NCBI RefSeq assembly: GCF_000312485.1
Contig: NZ_HE997644.1
Location: 542,492 to 606,491, forward strand
Reading direction: 5' to 3'
DNA length: 64,000 nucleotides
DNA from: Yersinia massiliensis CCUG 53443
GTDB taxonomy: Bacteria > Pseudomonadota > Gammaproteobacteria > Enterobacterales > Enterobacteriaceae
Positions 52,362-63,192 of the stretch are shown piece after piece (positions within the stretch are counted from its first letter, which is position 1; each line of letters starts with the position of its first letter). The position numbers were made by a program, and so were the translations under genes. Under the pieces are notes generated by a model, which saw only the letters and a program-made list of their open reading frames with translations, searched no databases and was not told the origin of the DNA.

Positions 52362-53648
52362 TCAATGTGTTTGAATATAACTGTTCAATTCTTGCTCTTG
52401 TTTACAGAGACGACGCCAATCCACGATAGGCATTCTCACCACCATACCGACGTTCCCGTCCTCATCTATCCACTCTTTTTCAATTGCCTGAAGCTGGTAA
52501 AAACGGCTACGTAGACGACCTGCCTGAGGCGGCAAACGTAATTCATAGTGTGCGATCTCACCTGAAAGACGCTCCGTCAACGCTTGAAATAGCAACGGGA
52601 TCCCTGCGCCGGTTTGAGCTGAAAGCCAAACTCTGACTGGCAGATTGTCTTCGTTGCGGTCAATTCGCGGGACAAAATCATCCAACAAATCGATTTTATT
52701 CATCACTAATAATGTAGGTATTTCATCGGCCTCGATTTCTGCCAAGACAGAATCGACCGCGGCCATATTCTCAGTTACCCGAGGATCAGCTGCATCGATA
52801 ATGTGTAACAGTAATGAGGCCTGCCGCGTTTCTTGTAATGTTGCTTTAAAAGCAGCAACCAAATCGTGCGGCAGATGCCGAATGAAACCTACCGTATCCG
52901 CCAATACCGTATCCCCGACATCAGCCACATTGATGCGGCGTAACGTTGGATCCAGTGTGGCAAATAATTGGTCAGCTGCGTAAACATCAGCCGCCGTAAT
53001 TTTGTTAAACAGGCTGGATTTACCGGCGTTGGTATATCCCACCAAAGAGACTGTCGGAATATCTGCTCGTGTACGCGCACGGCGACCTTGCTCACGCTGC
53101 TTAGCTACGCGTTCTAACCGGCTCAGAATCAAGGAGATACGGTCACGTAACAGACGGCGGTCCGTCTCCAACTGGGTTTCACCTGGCCCTCTTAGGCCAA
53201 TCCCCCCTTTTTGACGCTCAAGATGCGTCCAACCTCGTACTAAGCGGGTCGCGATATGGCGCAATTGCGCTAATTCGACTTGTAATTTACCTTCATGGGT
53301 ACGAGCTCGTTGGGCAAAAATATCTAAAATCAGCCCTGTACGGTCAATAACCCGGCACTCGCACAAACGCTCAAGATTTCGCTCTTGAGCAGGGGATAGG
53401 GCATGATCAAACAAGACGACAGTCGCACCACTGGCTTTTACTGCGTCAGCAATTTCTACGGCCTTTCCTTCGCCAACAAAGAACTTAGGGTGTGGTGCTT
53501 TGCGACTCCCCGTCACAATTTGCAAAGCCTCAACGCCCGCAGAAGAGACTAGCGCTTCGAACTCACGCAGATCTTCTGAGTTTTTGTCTTGCGAGAAATA
53601 GATATGGACCAGTACGGCCTGCTCACCGGCTTCATAGCGGTCAAACAA
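52362..53648 (-). CDS. hflX: Ribosome-splitting GTPase HflX
   Basis: GTPase that dissociates stalled or hibernating 70S ribosomes. It begins MFDRYEAGEQAVLVHIYF. The HflX N-terminal domain includes VLFDHALSPAQERNLER and the glycine-rich linker GIGLRGPGETQLETDRRLLRDRI. The G domain has GYTNAGKSSLFN, DTVGFIRHLPH and MNKID. 428 residues. Between hfq and hflK, the canonical order. Confidence 0.96.
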   Translation of the reverse strand: MFDRYEAGEQAVLVHIYFSQDKNSEDLREFEALVSSAGVEALQIVTGSRKAPHPKFFVGEGKAVEIADAVKASGATVVLFDHALSPAQERNLERLCECRVIDRTGLILDIFAQRARTHEGKLQVELAQLRHIATRLVRGWTHLERQKGGIGLRGPGETQLETDRRLLRDRISLILSRLERVAKQREQGRRARTRADIPTVSLVGYTNAGKSSLFNKITAADVYAADQLFATLDPTLRRINVADVGDTVLADTVGFIRHLPHDLVAAFKATLQETRQASLLLHIIDAADPRVTENMAAVDSVLAEIEADEIPTLLVMNKIDLLDDFVPRIDRNEDNLPVRVWLSAQTGAGIPLLFQALTERLSGEIAHYELRLPPQAGRLRSRFYQLQAIEKEWIDEDGNVGMVVRMPIVDWRRLCKQEQELNSYIQTH

Positions 53649-53746
53649 ACGTGCAACCTCTCAAACGGATCAATACCGCTAGTGCGGAGAACATAAGCCC
53701 GAATCCGTTGCTTATGCTCTCCGTCATGGTCGAACTGCGATACGCT

Positions 53747-54052
53747 TTATTCAGCGTCATCGCTATCCTGCTGCGGCTGTTGAGGCGCAGACGGATTACT
53801 ACCATGATAATTATTGGTGCTACCACCTGGGTTATTGCTGTGATGCGAAACCGGGCGGGAAGGCACGACAGTAGAGATGGCGTGCTTATAAACCATCTGG
53901 CTGACTGTATTCTTTAACAGAATGACAAACTGATCAAAAGACTCAACTTGGCCCTGCAGTTTAATGCCATTCACTAAATAAATAGAAACCGGAACACGTT
54001 CACGACGCAATGCGTTCAGGAACGGATCTTGCAAAGATTGCCCCTTAGCCAT
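53747..54052 (-). CDS. hfq: RNA chaperone Hfq
   Basis: Hexameric Sm-like protein that pairs small RNAs with target mRNAs. It begins [20 protein letters not shown]. Sm1 is [21 protein letters not shown] and Sm2 is [15 protein letters not shown]. The C-terminal tail ([16 protein letters not shown], then [14 protein letters not shown]) ends acidic, as in enteric Hfq. 101 residues. Directly after miaA in the superoperon. Confidence 0.98.
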   Translation of the reverse strand: MAKGQSLQDPFLNALRRERVPVSIYLVNGIKLQGQVESFDQFVILLKNTVSQMVYKHAISTVVPSRPVSHHSNNPGGSTNNYHGSNPSAPQQPQQDSDDAE

Positions 54053-54169
54053 TCTATGTTTTCCTTATTTGCTTGTTGTTTTTAACTAAGAACCTATCGG
54101 CTCAAAAATAAACTGCGTAAAAAAAAATCCGCGCGTTGAGTACTAATCAATTGTACACAATCATTCAAC

Positions 54170-55110
54170 CTATGCACTAACAACCTGTATTACAGAGTCT
54201 AAAGCCTCTCCCGGCTTGTCACTGTCGAGCCACTGAACTGAACTCCAGCCTCGTAACCAGGTCATTTGGCGCTTTGCCAGTTGACGTGTCGCACAAACTC
54301 CGCGGTAAACCATTTCGTTGTAATCAATCTCACCAGACAGATAAGACCACATCTGCCGGTATCCCACACAACGAATGGCAGGCAAATCCGTATGCAAATC
54401 ACCGCGGTCAAAAAGCGCCCTAGCCTCTGTTTCAAACCCTGCTTCCAGCATTTGGTGAAAACGTAACTCAATCCGCTGGTGCATAAGCTCCCGGCTAACA
54501 GGCGCAATCGCAAATTGGTGAACCTGATATGGTAAGGTTTCACCCGAAATTTTAGTCAGTTCCGTTAAAGTTTTACCTGAATAAAAAAAACTTCCAGTGC
54601 TCTAGAGAGCCGTTGGGGATCATTAGGATGAATTCTTGCCGCAGCAACAGGGTCTATCTCGGCCAACTGCTGGTGCAATGCCTCCCACCCCAGCTCTGCT
54701 GCTTGCTGTTCAATGCGTTGTCGCACGAGTGGATCGGCAGAGGGCAATGGCGATAGCCCGTCCAATAGTGCCTTAAAATACAGCATCGTTCCCCCCACCA
54801 GCAGCGGAATTCGCCCCGCAGCGGTGATGTCGGCCATCTCTTTTAAAGCATCTCGACGAAAGTCAGCGGCTGAATAGGCTTCAGCCGGATCGCGAATATC
54901 AATGAGGCGATGCGGCGCTAGCGCGAGTTCTTCTGCACTGGGCTTCGCCGTGCCGATATCCATACCACGATAGATTAACGCGGAATCAACACTGACCAAC
55001 TCGACGGGTAGGCGTTGTCTCAGCGCAATTGAAAGTGCTGTTTTGCCTGAAGCGGTTGGTCCCATCATAAAAATTGCCGGTGGCCGGGCTGTATTTTCAA
55101 TATTATTCAT
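54170..55110 (-). pseudogene. miaA: tRNA dimethylallyltransferase MiaA, split by a one-base frameshift
   Basis: MiaA adds the isopentenyl group to A37 of tRNAs reading UNN codons. The first part (55110 to about 54565) has the P-loop [14 protein letters not shown], the [17 protein letters not shown] motif and [16 protein letters not shown]. It leaves frame after ALEVFF and stops at once. The second part continues with [29 protein letters not shown] and [13 protein letters not shown] to the stop at 54170. One base is missing at or beside the eight-A run of the plus strand (about 54583-54590); a ninth base would read VFFYSGKT. Restored length is about 313 residues, normal. The start overlaps the mutL stop by eight bases. 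Confidence 0.9.
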
Positions 55111-57049
55111 GAGTCAAAGTTGCCAATGCAGCCTTTATATCAATAGGTTGTAATAGCCCAACAGGAGGTGAATGCACCAACTGTGGACAAAGACGTTCAA
55201 CGTCCGTCAATAATTGTATCGCTTGAGACACATTCCATACCTCATGTTCGCTGCCGAGGTGGCGGGCTAACCATGTGGCCAAAGCATCTGGCGATATCTC
55301 TTCATGCTGCGACAGATAGCCTAACAGTTCCGGTATCAGTTTTTGTAAATTTTGTTGGCGTAATGGTAAAGAAACGGCACGTAAAGTCGCCCTACCCTGT
55401 TCAACGGTCATTTCTATCCCCATCGTAGCCAATAATTGCTGATAGCGCTGACAGGCTGCCGCTTCATTTTTCTCTAACGGCAGCTTCAAAGGGATTAAAA
55501 GTGGCTGAGCGCGCAGCCCCTCCGGTGGTGGGTTCAACTGCGCTTGCTTCAACCAACGCTCCGCAACGTTCAGCGCGAGTAATGCTATACCGTGCTTATA
55601 TTCAATCAGAGCATAACAAGGTGGAAACACCGTTAATACACGGCCAAAACTGTAGCTATCACCTTGCAACGGTTCGTCAGCGGACAGCTTCCGTGATACT
55701 GGCATGGTCATCGCCACATCTACTGGCTTATTAGCGATGACTGACTTATTAACTATGACTGACTCACTGCCTATCGCGGATGGCGTGGCTGTAGCGACCG
55801 TTTCCGGTTGTACCAGTTGGCGATACAACTCACCTTGTTGCTTTTGATAAGGCGGGTCTGCGCGATAAGTGGGAGCGATATGCTCACGGGCCGAAGTGTC
55901 TCTTTCCGAACCAGAACTTCGCACCACTGGCGGTTTTTTCGTCGGTTCAGGTTGCGCATACTTATTTACCCCAGCAGCCACACGATTTTCTGGCTGCCAG
56001 CGCGGAGCTTCTAGCACTTCACCATCGTCATTGATAGCCAACGTCGGGGTGGCGGTTTGCTGTAAAACCGTCGTCACTGCCTGATAAATAAAATCATGGA
56101 CCAGACGCGCCTGATGGAAACGCACCTCATGTTTAGCCGGATGCACATTGACATCCACCTGATGAGGATCGATATCCAGATAAAGGACATAGGCGGGTTG
56201 TTGGTCGTCTTTGAGTAAATCCTGATAAGCCTGGCGGATCGCATGGTTGATCAACCGGTCACGCATCATGCGGTTGTTAACGTAGCAATATTGCATTTCA
56301 CTGAGTGTACGGCTGGCCGCCGGATCAGCCACCCAGCCACGAATCGTCAAATCTCCGTGCTGCCAAGAGATTGCCAGCGCATGCTGTAAAAAAGCTGGCC
56401 CACAAATACTGGCCAGTCGCCGCTCATGGTGCGAAGGATCGGTTGCCGCGCGATATTGACGCATCAGTTTGCCATTATGGCTCAAGTTGATAGCCACATC
56501 GAAGCGCGCCAACGCAATACGGCGTACAACTTCATCAATATGACCAAACTCGGTTTTTTCTGTGCGCATAAATTTGCGGCGAGCCGGCGTATTGTAAAAC
56601 AGATCCAACACTTCAAGCGTGCTACCGACAGGATGCGCGGCAGGTTTGATGGTGACCGCCATGTCGCGGCCTTCAGCATAAGCTTGCCATGCCTCATTTT
56701 GTTCAGCCGTTCGTGAGGTCAAAATCAAACGAGAGACAGAGCTGATACTGGCGAGTGCCTCACCACGAAACCCCATACTCAAGATGGCTTCCAAATCCTC
56801 CAGCGAACGAATTTTGCTGGTAGCATGGCGCGCCAAAGCCAGCGCTAAATCGTCTTTGTTTATCCCGCATCCGTTATCACGGATCCGAATAAGTTTCGCG
56901 CCACCACGCTCAATATCGATATCAATCCGCGTGGCACCCGCATCCAGACTATTTTCTACCAATTCTTTCACCACCGATGCAGGACGTTCTACCACTTCAC
57001 CGGCGGCAATTTGGTTAGCGAGCTGTGGTGGTAGAATCTGAATCGGCAT
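55103..57049 (-). CDS. mutL: DNA mismatch repair protein MutL
   Basis: Links MutS mismatch recognition to MutH and UvrD. The GHKL ATPase N-terminus shows [37 protein letters not shown] and [14 protein letters not shown] linker rich in charged residues leads to the C-terminal dimerisation domain ([21 protein letters not shown] onward). 648 residues. It lacks the metal-binding endonuclease motif, as expected for MutH-containing bacteria. Confidence 0.96.
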   Translation of the reverse strand: MPIQILPPQLANQIAAGEVVERPASVVKELVENSLDAGATRIDIDIERGGAKLIRIRDNGCGINKDDLALALARHATSKIRSLEDLEAILSMGFRGEALASISSVSRLILTSRTAEQNEAWQAYAEGRDMAVTIKPAAHPVGSTLEVLDLFYNTPARRKFMRTEKTEFGHIDEVVRRIALARFDVAINLSHNGKLMRQYRAATDPSHHERRLASICGPAFLQHALAISWQHGDLTIRGWVADPAASRTLSEMQYCYVNNRMMRDRLINHAIRQAYQDLLKDDQQPAYVLYLDIDPHQVDVNVHPAKHEVRFHQARLVHDFIYQAVTTVLQQTATPTLAINDDGEVLEAPRWQPENRVAAGVNKYAQPEPTKKPPVVRSSGSERDTSAREHIAPTYRADPPYQKQQGELYRQLVQPETVATATPSAIGSESVIVNKSVIANKPVDVAMTMPVSRKLSADEPLQGDSYSFGRVLTVFPPCYALIEYKHGIALLALNVAERWLKQAQLNPPPEGLRAQPLLIPLKLPLEKNEAAACQRYQQLLATMGIEMTVEQGRATLRAVSLPLRQQNLQKLIPELLGYLSQHEEISPDALATWLARHLGSEHEVWNVSQAIQLLTDVERLCPQLVHSPPVGLLQPIDIKAALATLTHE

Positions 57050-57064
57050 AGCGGTTCCTTTTGC

Positions 57065-58975
57065 TTACGATTGTGGAATAGTGAGGGTCTGCCCGAGCTG
57101 GACGTTACCTGACTTTATCTTATTCGTCCGCTCAATCTCACTCATCGACACCCCGTATCTGGCGGCAATGGCAGACAGCGTGTCGCCACGTTTTACCTGA
57201 TGCTTAATCGGCTGACTTTTGCTCGTCTTAGCTTTAGTGACCGTCTTGGGGGCTGCGACTGAAGCCGTGCTGCCAGACGCAGGAATTTTCAAGCGTTGCC
57301 CAACCCAGACCACATCATTTTTCAGCGTATTATTTTGTCGTAATACGGCCATGCTGACACCGTATTGACTGGCAATACCGGATAAGGTTTCACCACGCTG
57401 CACTTTGTGGATCTGGCTTTTCCCCGTCACAACTGGCTTGGCGGCAGATACCCTGCCGCTTTGCGCATTACTGACGATCGGTTCTGGCTGATTAGCACTT
57501 GAACGTCTTGAAGATGAATCAACCGCCGCCGTTTCAATTAGCGGGCGGTTTTCGACCTTTGGGTCGGCTTGTAGCGGATGCGCGAGGAAATAACTGCGCA
57601 AGCCTTTATAAATGGCCTGAGCAATCTTCTCCTGATACGCGCTACTGCCTAGCAGCCGCTCCTCCGTACTATTACTGATAAAACCAGTTTCCACGAGTAA
57701 CGATGGAATATCCGGTGAACGCAGCACCCCTAAACTCGCATGTTCAGGGCGGCGTTTATGAATATCGCCGACCGTTTCCAGTTCTCGTAGCACTTTGGTC
57801 GCCACGTCATAGCCGACCCGCTGTGAATGACCAAATTGCAGGTCCAGCACCGCCTGACTTAAATAGGGGTCTGAAGCGGTATTAGCCAATACATCACCTG
57901 CACCGCCAAGCAGCTCAGATTGTTTCTCATGCTGCTCCAGCCAGTTACCCATTTCACTGTTGGCGCGGCGGTTCGACAACACCCAAACAGAAGCTCCCGT
58001 GGCGCTACGGTTAGGTGCCGCATCGGCGTGAATAGATACCAGCACGTTAGCACTCTGTTTGCGCGCCACGTCTGAACGACCCATCACTGAAATAAAGTAA
58101 TCACCGTTACGGGTTAAAACCGGTTTAAACATCGGATCGTTATTGAGCAGCGCTTCAAGCCGACGGGAGATGGCCATAGTGACATTCTTCTCTTTCAGGC
58201 CATTTTGCCCGATAGCACCGGGGTCTTGACCACCATGACCCGCATCAATAGCAACGACCACGCGACTGCTGTTCGCAACACTGGCCGTCTTAATCGGGCG
58301 AGCCGTATTGGTCGTCGTGGTGGCGCTACTCACGACCACCGTTGGCTTATTATTAAACGGATTTTTAGCCGCAGTAGGGGGATTTGAATTGGTCACTCGC
58401 GCTGCGGTATTGGTATTTGCCGCCTGCGATGTCAATCGCCCTGCATTGGGGCTAGGCGTATTGGTATTGGCTGCCTGAGACGTCAATCGCCCTGCGTTAG
58501 GGCTAGGTGTATTCGTTTGATTTAAAACCTGAGCTTGGCGAACAGGTGCACTTTCAGCGGCGGTCATCATAATGACAACCGTGTAATTGTTCCCTGACTG
58601 TTGGGTGACGGCGCGCGTTTTGACTTTTTGCGTCAGTTCCAGCACTAAGCGCGTGCTTTGTTCATCTTTCGGTGTGCTCGAACGGATTCTTTTCAGTAAA
58701 TTTTGCCCACTGAACTCAAGCGGTAAACCAGAAAGATTGCCGCTTTGACGAACATCCAACACCACACGCTCTGGCCCACTTAACGAGAAAAAGGCGTAGA
58801 TGGGCTTACCATCAAAGCTGAGTGTTACTCGGCTTTCTGTCGAGCCATTGTTGACTTTAATATCCGTCAGCTTCATCGCCAACGCTGACGGCAGCGTAAA
58901 TAGCCCCACCAAAACCAGCAGAACAGCGGTCAAGGCATGTTTCCAGCGATTAATTCGCGTCATGCTATGCATCAT
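57065..58975 (-). CDS. amiB: N-acetylmuramoyl-L-alanine amidase AmiB
   Basis: Septal peptidoglycan amidase activated by EnvC. The signal peptide ends near PSALA. The AMIN domain (about 34-130) is followed by a low-complexity linker with a 17-residue tandem repeat. The zinc amidase_3 domain ([44 protein letters not shown]) comes next, then two LysM modules ([19 protein letters not shown] and [19 protein letters not shown]). AAGGA precedes the ATG. 636 residues, longer than E. coli AmiB, mostly in the linker and the second LysM. Confidence 0.95.
   Translation of the reverse strand: MMHSMTRINRWKHALTAVLLVLVGLFTLPSALAMKLTDIKVNNGSTESRVTLSFDGKPIYAFFSLSGPERVVLDVRQSGNLSGLPLEFSGQNLLKRIRSSTPKDEQSTRLVLELTQKVKTRAVTQQSGNNYTVVIMMTAAESAPVRQAQVLNQTNTPSPNAGRLTSQAANTNTPSPNAGRLTSQAANTNTAARVTNSNPPTAAKNPFNNKPTVVVSSATTTTNTARPIKTASVANSSRVVVAIDAGHGGQDPGAIGQNGLKEKNVTMAISRRLEALLNNDPMFKPVLTRNGDYFISVMGRSDVARKQSANVLVSIHADAAPNRSATGASVWVLSNRRANSEMGNWLEQHEKQSELLGGAGDVLANTASDPYLSQAVLDLQFGHSQRVGYDVATKVLRELETVGDIHKRRPEHASLGVLRSPDIPSLLVETGFISNSTEERLLGSSAYQEKIAQAIYKGLRSYFLAHPLQADPKVENRPLIETAAVDSSSRRSSANQPEPIVSNAQSGRVSAAKPVVTGKSQIHKVQRGETLSGIASQYGVSMAVLRQNNTLKNDVVWVGQRLKIPASGSTASVAAPKTVTKAKTSKSQPIKHQVKRGDTLSAIAARYGVSMSEIERTNKIKSGNVQLGQTLTIPQS
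58407..58508 (-). repeat. 51-base tandem duplication inside amiB
   Basis: The linker between AMIN and amidase domains contains two adjacent copies of [17 protein letters not shown] (17 residues). At DNA level the copies differ at several third positions while the protein repeat is exact, so the duplication is not recent. Bounds are approximate. Confidence 0.8.
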
Positions 58976-58982
58976 TATCGAA

Positions 58983-59453
58983 TTATCCTTGCACAGCAGC
59001 TAAACGGCGCAATACCTCTGCACCCGCATCAGAAATAGCTATCAGACGCGCTTCACGGCCTTCGTCTTGATAAGCCAAATGTAATTCTACATCCGCCTGA
59101 GGCAAGAACCCTGCCCCTTGTTGCGGCCACTCCACCAGACAAATTGCCTGAGTATCGAAATAATCGCGAATCCCCATGAATTCTAATTCTTCTGGGTCGG
59201 CTAAGCGATAAAGGTCAAAATGGTAAACAGGCCTTGGCGTTAATGCATAGGGCTCAACCAAAGTATAAGTTGGGCTTTTCACATGCCCAACGTGGCCAAG
59301 CGCCTGAAGAAAGCCACGGCTAAAAGTCGTTTTCCCGGCACCTAAGTCACCGAAGAGATAAATGACGCTGGCACCATTAAAGGCATGAGCCAATGTGGCG
59401 CCTAATGCAACGGTCGCTGCCTCATCAGGCAGAGGTAAAACGAGTTCTTTCAT
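58983..59453 (-). CDS. tsaE: tRNA t6A synthesis ATPase TsaE (YjeE)
   Basis: P-loop ATPase that cycles the TsaB-TsaD complex in threonylcarbamoyladenosine (t6A37) synthesis. The Walker A motif is [16 protein letters not shown], followed by [12 protein letters not shown] and [18 protein letters not shown]. 156 residues. Seven bases before amiB; first gene of the tsaE-amiB-mutL-miaA-hfq-hflX-hflK-hflC block, after nnr. Confidence 0.96.
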   Translation of the reverse strand: MKELVLPLPDEAATVALGATLAHAFNGASVIYLFGDLGAGKTTFSRGFLQALGHVGHVKSPTYTLVEPYALTPRPVYHFDLYRLADPEELEFMGIRDYFDTQAICLVEWPQQGAGFLPQADVELHLAYQDEGREARLIAISDAGAEVLRRLAAVQG

Positions 59454-59463
59454 TCTATGATAT

Positions 59464-60978
59464 CTATCTTACTAACTCAGGATTAACGTACTTCGGAATA
59501 ACCGGCAGCAGATCTGTGGCCAGTAAACCCCGGGTGCCTTGAACTTCAGCCAGTTGGTCTGCGGCAACGCCGTGCACAACACAACCTGCGCAGGCAGCAT
59601 CATACAGCACTAGCTTTTGTGCTATCAAACTCCCAATAATGCCGGACAGAATATCTCCCATGCCGCCGGAGGCCATCCCTGCATTACCCACGTCAGCAAT
59701 CGCCATTTCACCCTGCTCACTGGCAATAAGCGTACCAGCTCCTTTCAATACCACCACACCACCATATTGTTTAACGATGTTACGGGCAGAAAGTAAGCGG
59801 TCACTTTCAATATCAGCGACGCGGCAACTCAACAAACGAGCAGCTTCCCCTGGATGAGGGGTCAGTACCCGATTCTGACGCTTCAATGGATTTAATGCCA
59901 GTAAGTTAAGTGCATCTGCGTCCCATAATGCTGGTTTATCACTTTGTTGCAATAAATTCAGCGCATTCTTACCCCATTCGGATTGGCCTAGCCCAGGCCC
60001 AACAACGAGTACATCCGCCCAACGGATACCTTGTTCGAGGGTTTCGGTCGTTAATTCCTGCACCATCAGTTCCGGACGCGCGGCTAAAATAGGTGCCACA
60101 TGCTCTATGTGAGTGAGTACTCGCACTAACCCAGCACCGCTACGTAAAGCGGCTTCCCCAGCCATACGAATGGCCCCGCCAAGCCCTTTATCGCCCCCCA
60201 CCAGCAGCAATCGACCATGTTCTCCCTTGTGGGCGCAGGGGCGGCGCGGTTTAAGCCATTGAGGCAACTGAGTCGGCGTTAAACGTTCAATTTGCACCGG
60301 TTGAGTGGCTAACCATGACGTCAGCCCTAACTCATGACAATGTAAATGGCCAACCCAATCTCGAGCCTGCCCAGTCAGCAAACCCGGCTTGAGCGCAATA
60401 AACGTTAAAGTATGGTCTGTACGAATGACAGAACCCAGAGCAGCACCGCTATCGGCACTGAGTCCAGAGGGGATATCCAAAGCAATTTTCGCCGCTCGAT
60501 GGCGGTTCGCGGTATCAATGAGGGTGGCATAGGCACCTTGTGGCGCGGCGCGCAGGCCAATTCCCAGCAAACCATCGATAATCAAATCGACATGGGGTGG
60601 CCATGGTGTATCGGGCTGATTAATCACTCCCCCAGCAGCCAGCCACTGGGATTGCGCCTGATGGGCTTCGACAGGCAGTGGGCGATTGCCAGAACAGGCG
60701 ATGAGCGTGACATTTAATCCCGCCGCCAATGCCCGACTCGCCACGATATAACCGTCACCACCATTATTGCCATGACCGCATAAAATCAACCAATGTCGTG
60801 CTGCAGGGTATTGTTTTCTCGCCAATTCAAACGCGGCATCGCCCGCTCTGACCATCAAATCGAATAGCGTTAGAGAGAAGTGCGCCGCAGCGATAGCCTC
60901 GTTCTGACGCACCCAGTCCGCAGAAAAAACAGAGTGTGGTAAACTAAGCCCGATTTGTTTCTTACTATGGTCCGTCAT
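59464..60978 (-). CDS. nnr: Bifunctional NAD(P)HX epimerase / ADP-dependent dehydratase Nnr
   Basis: Repairs hydrated NAD(P)H. The N-terminal YjeF epimerase domain (about 1-215) has [19 protein letters not shown] and [15 protein letters not shown]. The C-terminal ribokinase-like dehydratase domain has [35 protein letters not shown] and the catalytic [16 protein letters not shown]. 504 residues. Its ATG overlaps the ATG of the divergent queG by two bases. tsaE follows ten bases later. Confidence 0.96.
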   Translation of the reverse strand: MTDHSKKQIGLSLPHSVFSADWVRQNEAIAAAHFSLTLFDLMVRAGDAAFELARKQYPAARHWLILCGHGNNGGDGYIVASRALAAGLNVTLIACSGNRPLPVEAHQAQSQWLAAGGVINQPDTPWPPHVDLIIDGLLGIGLRAAPQGAYATLIDTANRHRAAKIALDIPSGLSADSGAALGSVIRTDHTLTFIALKPGLLTGQARDWVGHLHCHELGLTSWLATQPVQIERLTPTQLPQWLKPRRPCAHKGEHGRLLLVGGDKGLGGAIRMAGEAALRSGAGLVRVLTHIEHVAPILAARPELMVQELTTETLEQGIRWADVLVVGPGLGQSEWGKNALNLLQQSDKPALWDADALNLLALNPLKRQNRVLTPHPGEAARLLSCRVADIESDRLLSARNIVKQYGGVVVLKGAGTLIASEQGEMAIADVGNAGMASGGMGDILSGIIGSLIAQKLVLYDAACAGCVVHGVAADQLAEVQGTRGLLATDLLPVIPKYVNPELVR

Positions 60979-62125
60979 GGCACACCCCCTCGATTTGAAT
61001 CAATTAGCCCAACATATCAAGCAATGGGGGCAATCGCTAGGTTTCCAGCAAGTTGGTATCTGTGATACGGATTTGTCTGCAGAAGAGCCGCGTTTGCAGG
61101 CTTGGCTTGATAAACAATATCATGGCGAAATGGCTTGGATGGCACGCCACGGTATGTTGCGCGCGCGACCCCATGAATTATTGCCGGGTACGCTACGGGT
61201 GATCAGCGTGCGGATGAATTATCTGCCCGCTAAAGCTGCATTTGCCAGCACATTGAAAGATTCATCGTTAGGTTATGTGAGCCGTTACGCATTGGGCCGC
61301 GACTATCATAAATTATTGCGCCAGCGCCTGAAAAAGTTGGGCGATCAAATCCAGAATTACTGCTTAGAGCAGCAAGCAATTAATTTCCGTCCGTTCGTCG
61401 ATTCCGCCCCGATAATGGAGCGCTCATTAGCTGCTAAGGCCGGGATTGGATGGGTTGGTAAGCACTCACTGATTTTAAATCGTGATGCAGGCTCTTGGTT
61501 CTTTTTGGGTGAGCTGCTCATTGACCTACCACTGCCAGTAGACAAGCCACAAGAAGAGCAATGTGGCCGTTGCGTGGCCTGTATCACCACCTGCCCGACA
61601 GGCGCTATTGTCGCCCCTTACACCGTTGATGCGCGTCGCTGCATTTCATATCTCACCATTGAGTTAGAAGGCGCGATACCAGAAGAATTTCGTCCGTTAA
61701 TGGGTAATCGCATTTATGGTTGTGATGATTGCCAGCTAATTTGCCCTTGGAATCGTTTTTCCCAGCTCACCGACGAAGAAGATTTTAGCCCGCGTAAAGT
61801 ATTGCACACCCCTGATTTGCTGGATCTCTTTGCTTGGAATGAAGAGAAATTTTTACGTGTTACAGAAGGTTCTGCTATTCGTCGCATCGGCCATCTGCGT
61901 TGGCTGCGCAATATCTCGGTAGCGCTTGGCAATGCGCCCTACCTCGACAGTATTGTCTTGGCGTTGGAAGCACGAAGGGGTATTCACCCGATGTTGGATG
62001 AACATATTAATTGGGCAATATCACAACAATTGGAAAGACGGTCTACACTGATTGTGGATGTGCAATCACCGCAGAAAAAACGACTGGTGAGGGCCATCGA
62101 AAAAGGTCTCCCCCGCGATGCCTGA
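60977..62125 (+). CDS. queG: Epoxyqueuosine reductase QueG
   Basis: Cobalamin-dependent enzyme for the last step of queuosine tRNA modification. It has DUF1730 in the N-terminal half and the catalytic Asp in RPFVDSAPIMERSLAAKAG. Two [4Fe-4S] ferredoxin motifs (CGRCVACITTCPTGAI and CDDCQLICPWNRF) and a HEAT-like C-terminus follow. 382 residues. The first ATG at 60977 overlaps the nnr start, so each gene's promoter must lie inside the other or further away. Confidence 0.96.
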   Translation: MAHPLDLNQLAQHIKQWGQSLGFQQVGICDTDLSAEEPRLQAWLDKQYHGEMAWMARHGMLRARPHELLPGTLRVISVRMNYLPAKAAFASTLKDSSLGYVSRYALGRDYHKLLRQRLKKLGDQIQNYCLEQQAINFRPFVDSAPIMERSLAAKAGIGWVGKHSLILNRDAGSWFFLGELLIDLPLPVDKPQEEQCGRCVACITTCPTGAIVAPYTVDARRCISYLTIELEGAIPEEFRPLMGNRIYGCDDCQLICPWNRFSQLTDEEDFSPRKVLHTPDLLDLFAWNEEKFLRVTEGSAIRRIGHLRWLRNISVALGNAPYLDSIVLALEARRGIHPMLDEHINWAISQQLERRSTLIVDVQSPQKKRLVRAIEKGLPRDA

Positions 62126-62467
62126 CACGCCGTTAATGACCAGAGTCTTAATGAGGTTAGGTATCTTTTTTTTATTATTCGTGTCACGAATGCACTCAGA
62201 GTAATCCTGTGCATAAAAATAAAAACGCCTTGGCAATCAAACGCAAAAAAAAGCACAAGTGATCGGCGTAACGTTTTGACATAAAAATATAGTTCATAAA
62301 ATCAGAAAGATAGAAAGCATAGAATAAAACCGCTCAAATTATCACCTGAATATAAAACGAACAGAAACTGTGGATAACTCTGTTGAAGAAGTTAATACAT
62401 TGTATGTAAGGCAGGTTACAGCGCATGACATGGCTGTGGATAATTAAATTCGGATTGGATAAAAATT
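62126..62467. other. queG-tRNA-Gly intergenic region
   Basis: 342 AT-rich bases with three DnaA boxes (see the datA-like entry). I see no gene. A 64-codon frame on the minus strand runs into the tRNA and is spurious. Confidence 0.7.
62208..62443 (+). other. datA: datA-like DnaA-box cluster
   Basis: Two perfect DnaA boxes (TGTGGATAA, the complement of TTATCCACA) lie at 62369-62377 and 62435-62443. A third matching TTATNCACA (TGTGCATAA) is at 62208-62216. All have the same orientation. In E. coli the DnaA-titrating datA locus, which promotes DnaA-ATP hydrolysis with IHF, lies beside the glyVXY tRNA genes near queG, the same neighbourhood. I could not find a convincing IHF site between the boxes. 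Confidence 0.6.
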
Positions 62468-62543
<76 letters not shown>

Positions 62544-62639
62544 ATTGAGAGGCTATTACACCCTGCTGCTATGGCAGCATTTGGCTTTCACTACAAATGA
62601 CTTTTACTACAAAAACTGCACGTAAAAAGAGATAAAAAT

Positions 62640-62715
<76 letters not shown>

Positions 62716-62804
62716 GTCACATAAAAACTAACGCATTGCTTTTATATATTTATTCTTTTGGTGCTAATTCTTTTGTTACAAACTTCTCCGCTATTGGAAG
62801 AAGT

Positions 62805-62880
<76 letters not shown>

Positions 62881-62973
62881 CCTGAATACTGTTTTCAGCC
62901 TAAATGCGGCTGTTTTCTCTGTACTGAATCCGTTCACGCAGACTTGCGAATTCTTCATCGGTACGGGGTGCGC

Positions 62974-63001
62974 ATTATACGAGAAATCCGTTTTGCCGCA
63001 A
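62974..63001 (-). promoter_or_regulatory. Stable-RNA promoter of the tRNA-Gly operon
   Basis: Minus strand: TTGCGG, 16-base spacer, perfect TATAAT, then the discriminator GCGCACCCC. A GC-rich discriminator is the hallmark of stringently controlled rRNA/tRNA promoters. Confidence 0.88.
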
Positions 63002-63125
63002 GCCCCTGAAAGCAAAAAAATCATTTTTCGACGCAAGTGCTGATTAAAGCAGCAATATGTTTCATTTGCCAGCACCGAGTGATGAATAAAGCATCACCAA
63101 GGCTAATCGATGGAACAAAACACAT

Positions 63126-63161
63126 TATATATCCAAAGCTATTGGAGTGGCAGGAAGGCAG
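63126..63161. repeat. Probable left-end fragment of the MITE-like repeat
   Basis: TATATATCCAAAGCTATTGG and the following GAGTGGCAGGAAGGCAG align with the first 35 bases of the element at 47911 with about eight differences. The rest of the element is absent. Confidence 0.4.
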
Positions 63162-63192
63162 TTCCCCCTGCCGCTGCAAGGGCGAAGGAGAA

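Larger units (their letters stand above)
62881..63192. other. tRNA-Gly promoter region and orn downstream region
   Basis: 312 bases with the tRNA promoter and, toward orn, a fragment resembling the left end of the MITE-like repeat at 47911. No gene seen. Confidence 0.5.
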
